Assembly (NCBI GenBank): GCA_037389465.1 | Contig: JAZARR010000187.1 | Location: 1,612,001-1,676,000 of the forward strand | From: Baylisascaris procyonis | Lineage: Eukaryota; Nematoda; Chromadorea; Rhabditida; Ascarididae | DNA length: 64,000 nt | Direction: 5' to 3' | In this document: positions 63,020-64,000 of the stretch, one piece after another | Position numbering within the stretch: the stretch's first letter is position 1 | Layout: each line of letters starts with the position of its first letter | The notes under the pieces: generated by a model | What the model was told of the DNA's origin: nothing | Databases searched by the model: none | Seen by the model: the letters and a program-made list of their open reading frames with translations, nothing else | Program-made: the position numbers and the translations under genes

Positions 63020-64000
63020 TGAATCGATGTTTAAATAAAAACGGATAGCATCAAAAAAACTTGTGAATAAAACTATGGTAAAAATAGTTTTTTTCATGGT
63101 TATATCAGCAGTCATATAAAATTTCCTATTTCACCAGCATTTTTTTCCAGAACGTTGTAATTAAATTATAAAACATTTATTCGACGAACTATTTTTTTAA
63201 TATTCTTACACGATTATTTTCCAAACAATAAAATTCAAAAAAAAAAAATTAAATGCTAAAATAATTCCGCATATGCTAGAAAATTATTGAAATTGAAATC
63301 GAAATTGAACTTAATTCGTTTCACTTTTATATTTCACAATTAAATATTACAAATGAAAGCCAATCAAATCGATTATTTAAGAAATTTTTATTAATTTCAA
63401 TAATTTAAATACAACTTAAAAATTCGAACAATGTTGATAGATGTGGAAATCAATTTTTAAATTATTCCTATTTATATTCAAGTTCATCTCTTGTAATAAA
63501 ATAAAATTTCTGAGCTATCGTACGTCCATTGACCTATAAGATGAAATTCCTCATCTAATATCTCAAAAATTTTACATTATTTTAAATTTAATTTCAATGA
63601 ATAGCCCCTCCTCTTGTTCTTTTTCTTTTTTTTTTTTTGGAATCAAACCGCGTCTATTTGCTATTGTCATAACTTTTACTGCCATTTTCTTCATTATCTC
63701 TCTTGAAAGACGATTCTTTCAACACAAATTTCAGCCATTCTTCTTGCCTAGTTCCTATTATTGACAGCTTTATATTCATGACAGCATCGCTTAAATATTT
63801 GATGGATGCGATCAATTGGCGATAAGAAGGGGGATGGTACGAAGAGGAGAGGAGAGGTTAAAAGAAAACGACCAAATTGTTCATTCGCAACAAACACAGT
63901 TTCACGTTAAAGTCGCTAAAAGTTTTCACTATCGCTTTATGGTCGTCACTCTAGCATCGTATAATTTGTATTATTTCACTTTTATTTTGTCATTGAAACC

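Larger units (their letters stand above)
57225..64000. other. No recognised gene
   Basis: AT-rich with long (AT)n arrays, a 20-bp GGTCACTCTAGTC-like tandem at about 57987-58038, and a junction of 13 C followed by 19 A at 62988-63019. Two plus-strand frames are mildly coding-like: 58467-58641 (MRCSVGDFDRL, cysteine-rich) and 61812-62105 (hydrophobic). Neither has homology I recognise or a complete set of splice sites. Confidence 0.4.

Overview
The window looks like a nematode nuclear genome. It is AT-rich, with multi-exon genes, introns from about 0.3 to 1.9 kb, acceptors of the TTTYAG or ATTTTCAG type, and AG acceptors 1-49 nt upstream of the inferred start codons, as expected for spliced-leader trans-splicing. 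The protein content is animal. The exact species cannot be read from the sequence; a spirurid or ascaridid-like worm is only a guess. No CRISPR, prokaryotic or recognisable viral genes were seen.

Layout: (1) 1-6.8 kb (+): tetraspanin, with TM2 to the C-terminus and poly(A) signal visible but the first membrane segment not located. (2) 6.8-13.0 kb: no recognised gene, several low-copy tandem repeats. (3) 13.0-20.7 kb (-): complete eight-exon LUC7-like U1 snRNP splicing factor. (4) 20.8-24.7 kb: intergenic, with a GC-richer block at 21.3-21.8 kb. (5) 24.7-28.1 kb (+): six-exon gene for a mitochondrial paraplegin-type membrane domain that stops just after its second membrane segment, with no AAA+ or protease domain. 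(6) 28.1-31.7 kb: intergenic, two long G tracts. (7) 31.7-36.6 kb (-): complete ATP synthase factor B / subunit s (DMAC2L) gene. (8) 39.3-47.7 kb (-): complete ten-exon TRMT5 tRNA (guanine37-N1)-methyltransferase. (9) 47.7-51.3 kb: somewhat GC-richer block with a 63-bp duplication, a CT-rich tandem array, a 33-bp tandem repeat and small ORFs. (10) 51.6-57.2 kb (-): unrecognised multi-exon gene for a signal-anchor protein with a Ser/Thr-rich tail. (11) 57.2-64.0 kb: no recognised gene, several (AT)n arrays.

Exon boundaries were worked out by hand by requiring canonical GT-AG sites and matching phases. For LUC7L, DMAC2L, TRMT5 and the paraplegin-like gene every junction is in phase, which is strong internal support. 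Three of the five recognised genes (paraplegin-like, DMAC2L, TRMT5) are expected to act in mitochondria; LUC7L acts in the nucleus and the tetraspanin in membranes. They are on different strands with kilobases between them, so no operon is suggested.

The item most worth following up is the short paraplegin-like gene: an apparently intact m-AAA protease membrane and assembly domain without its ATPase or peptidase, with nearby G tracts and a striking hairpin plus paired CRE palindromes in its last intron.
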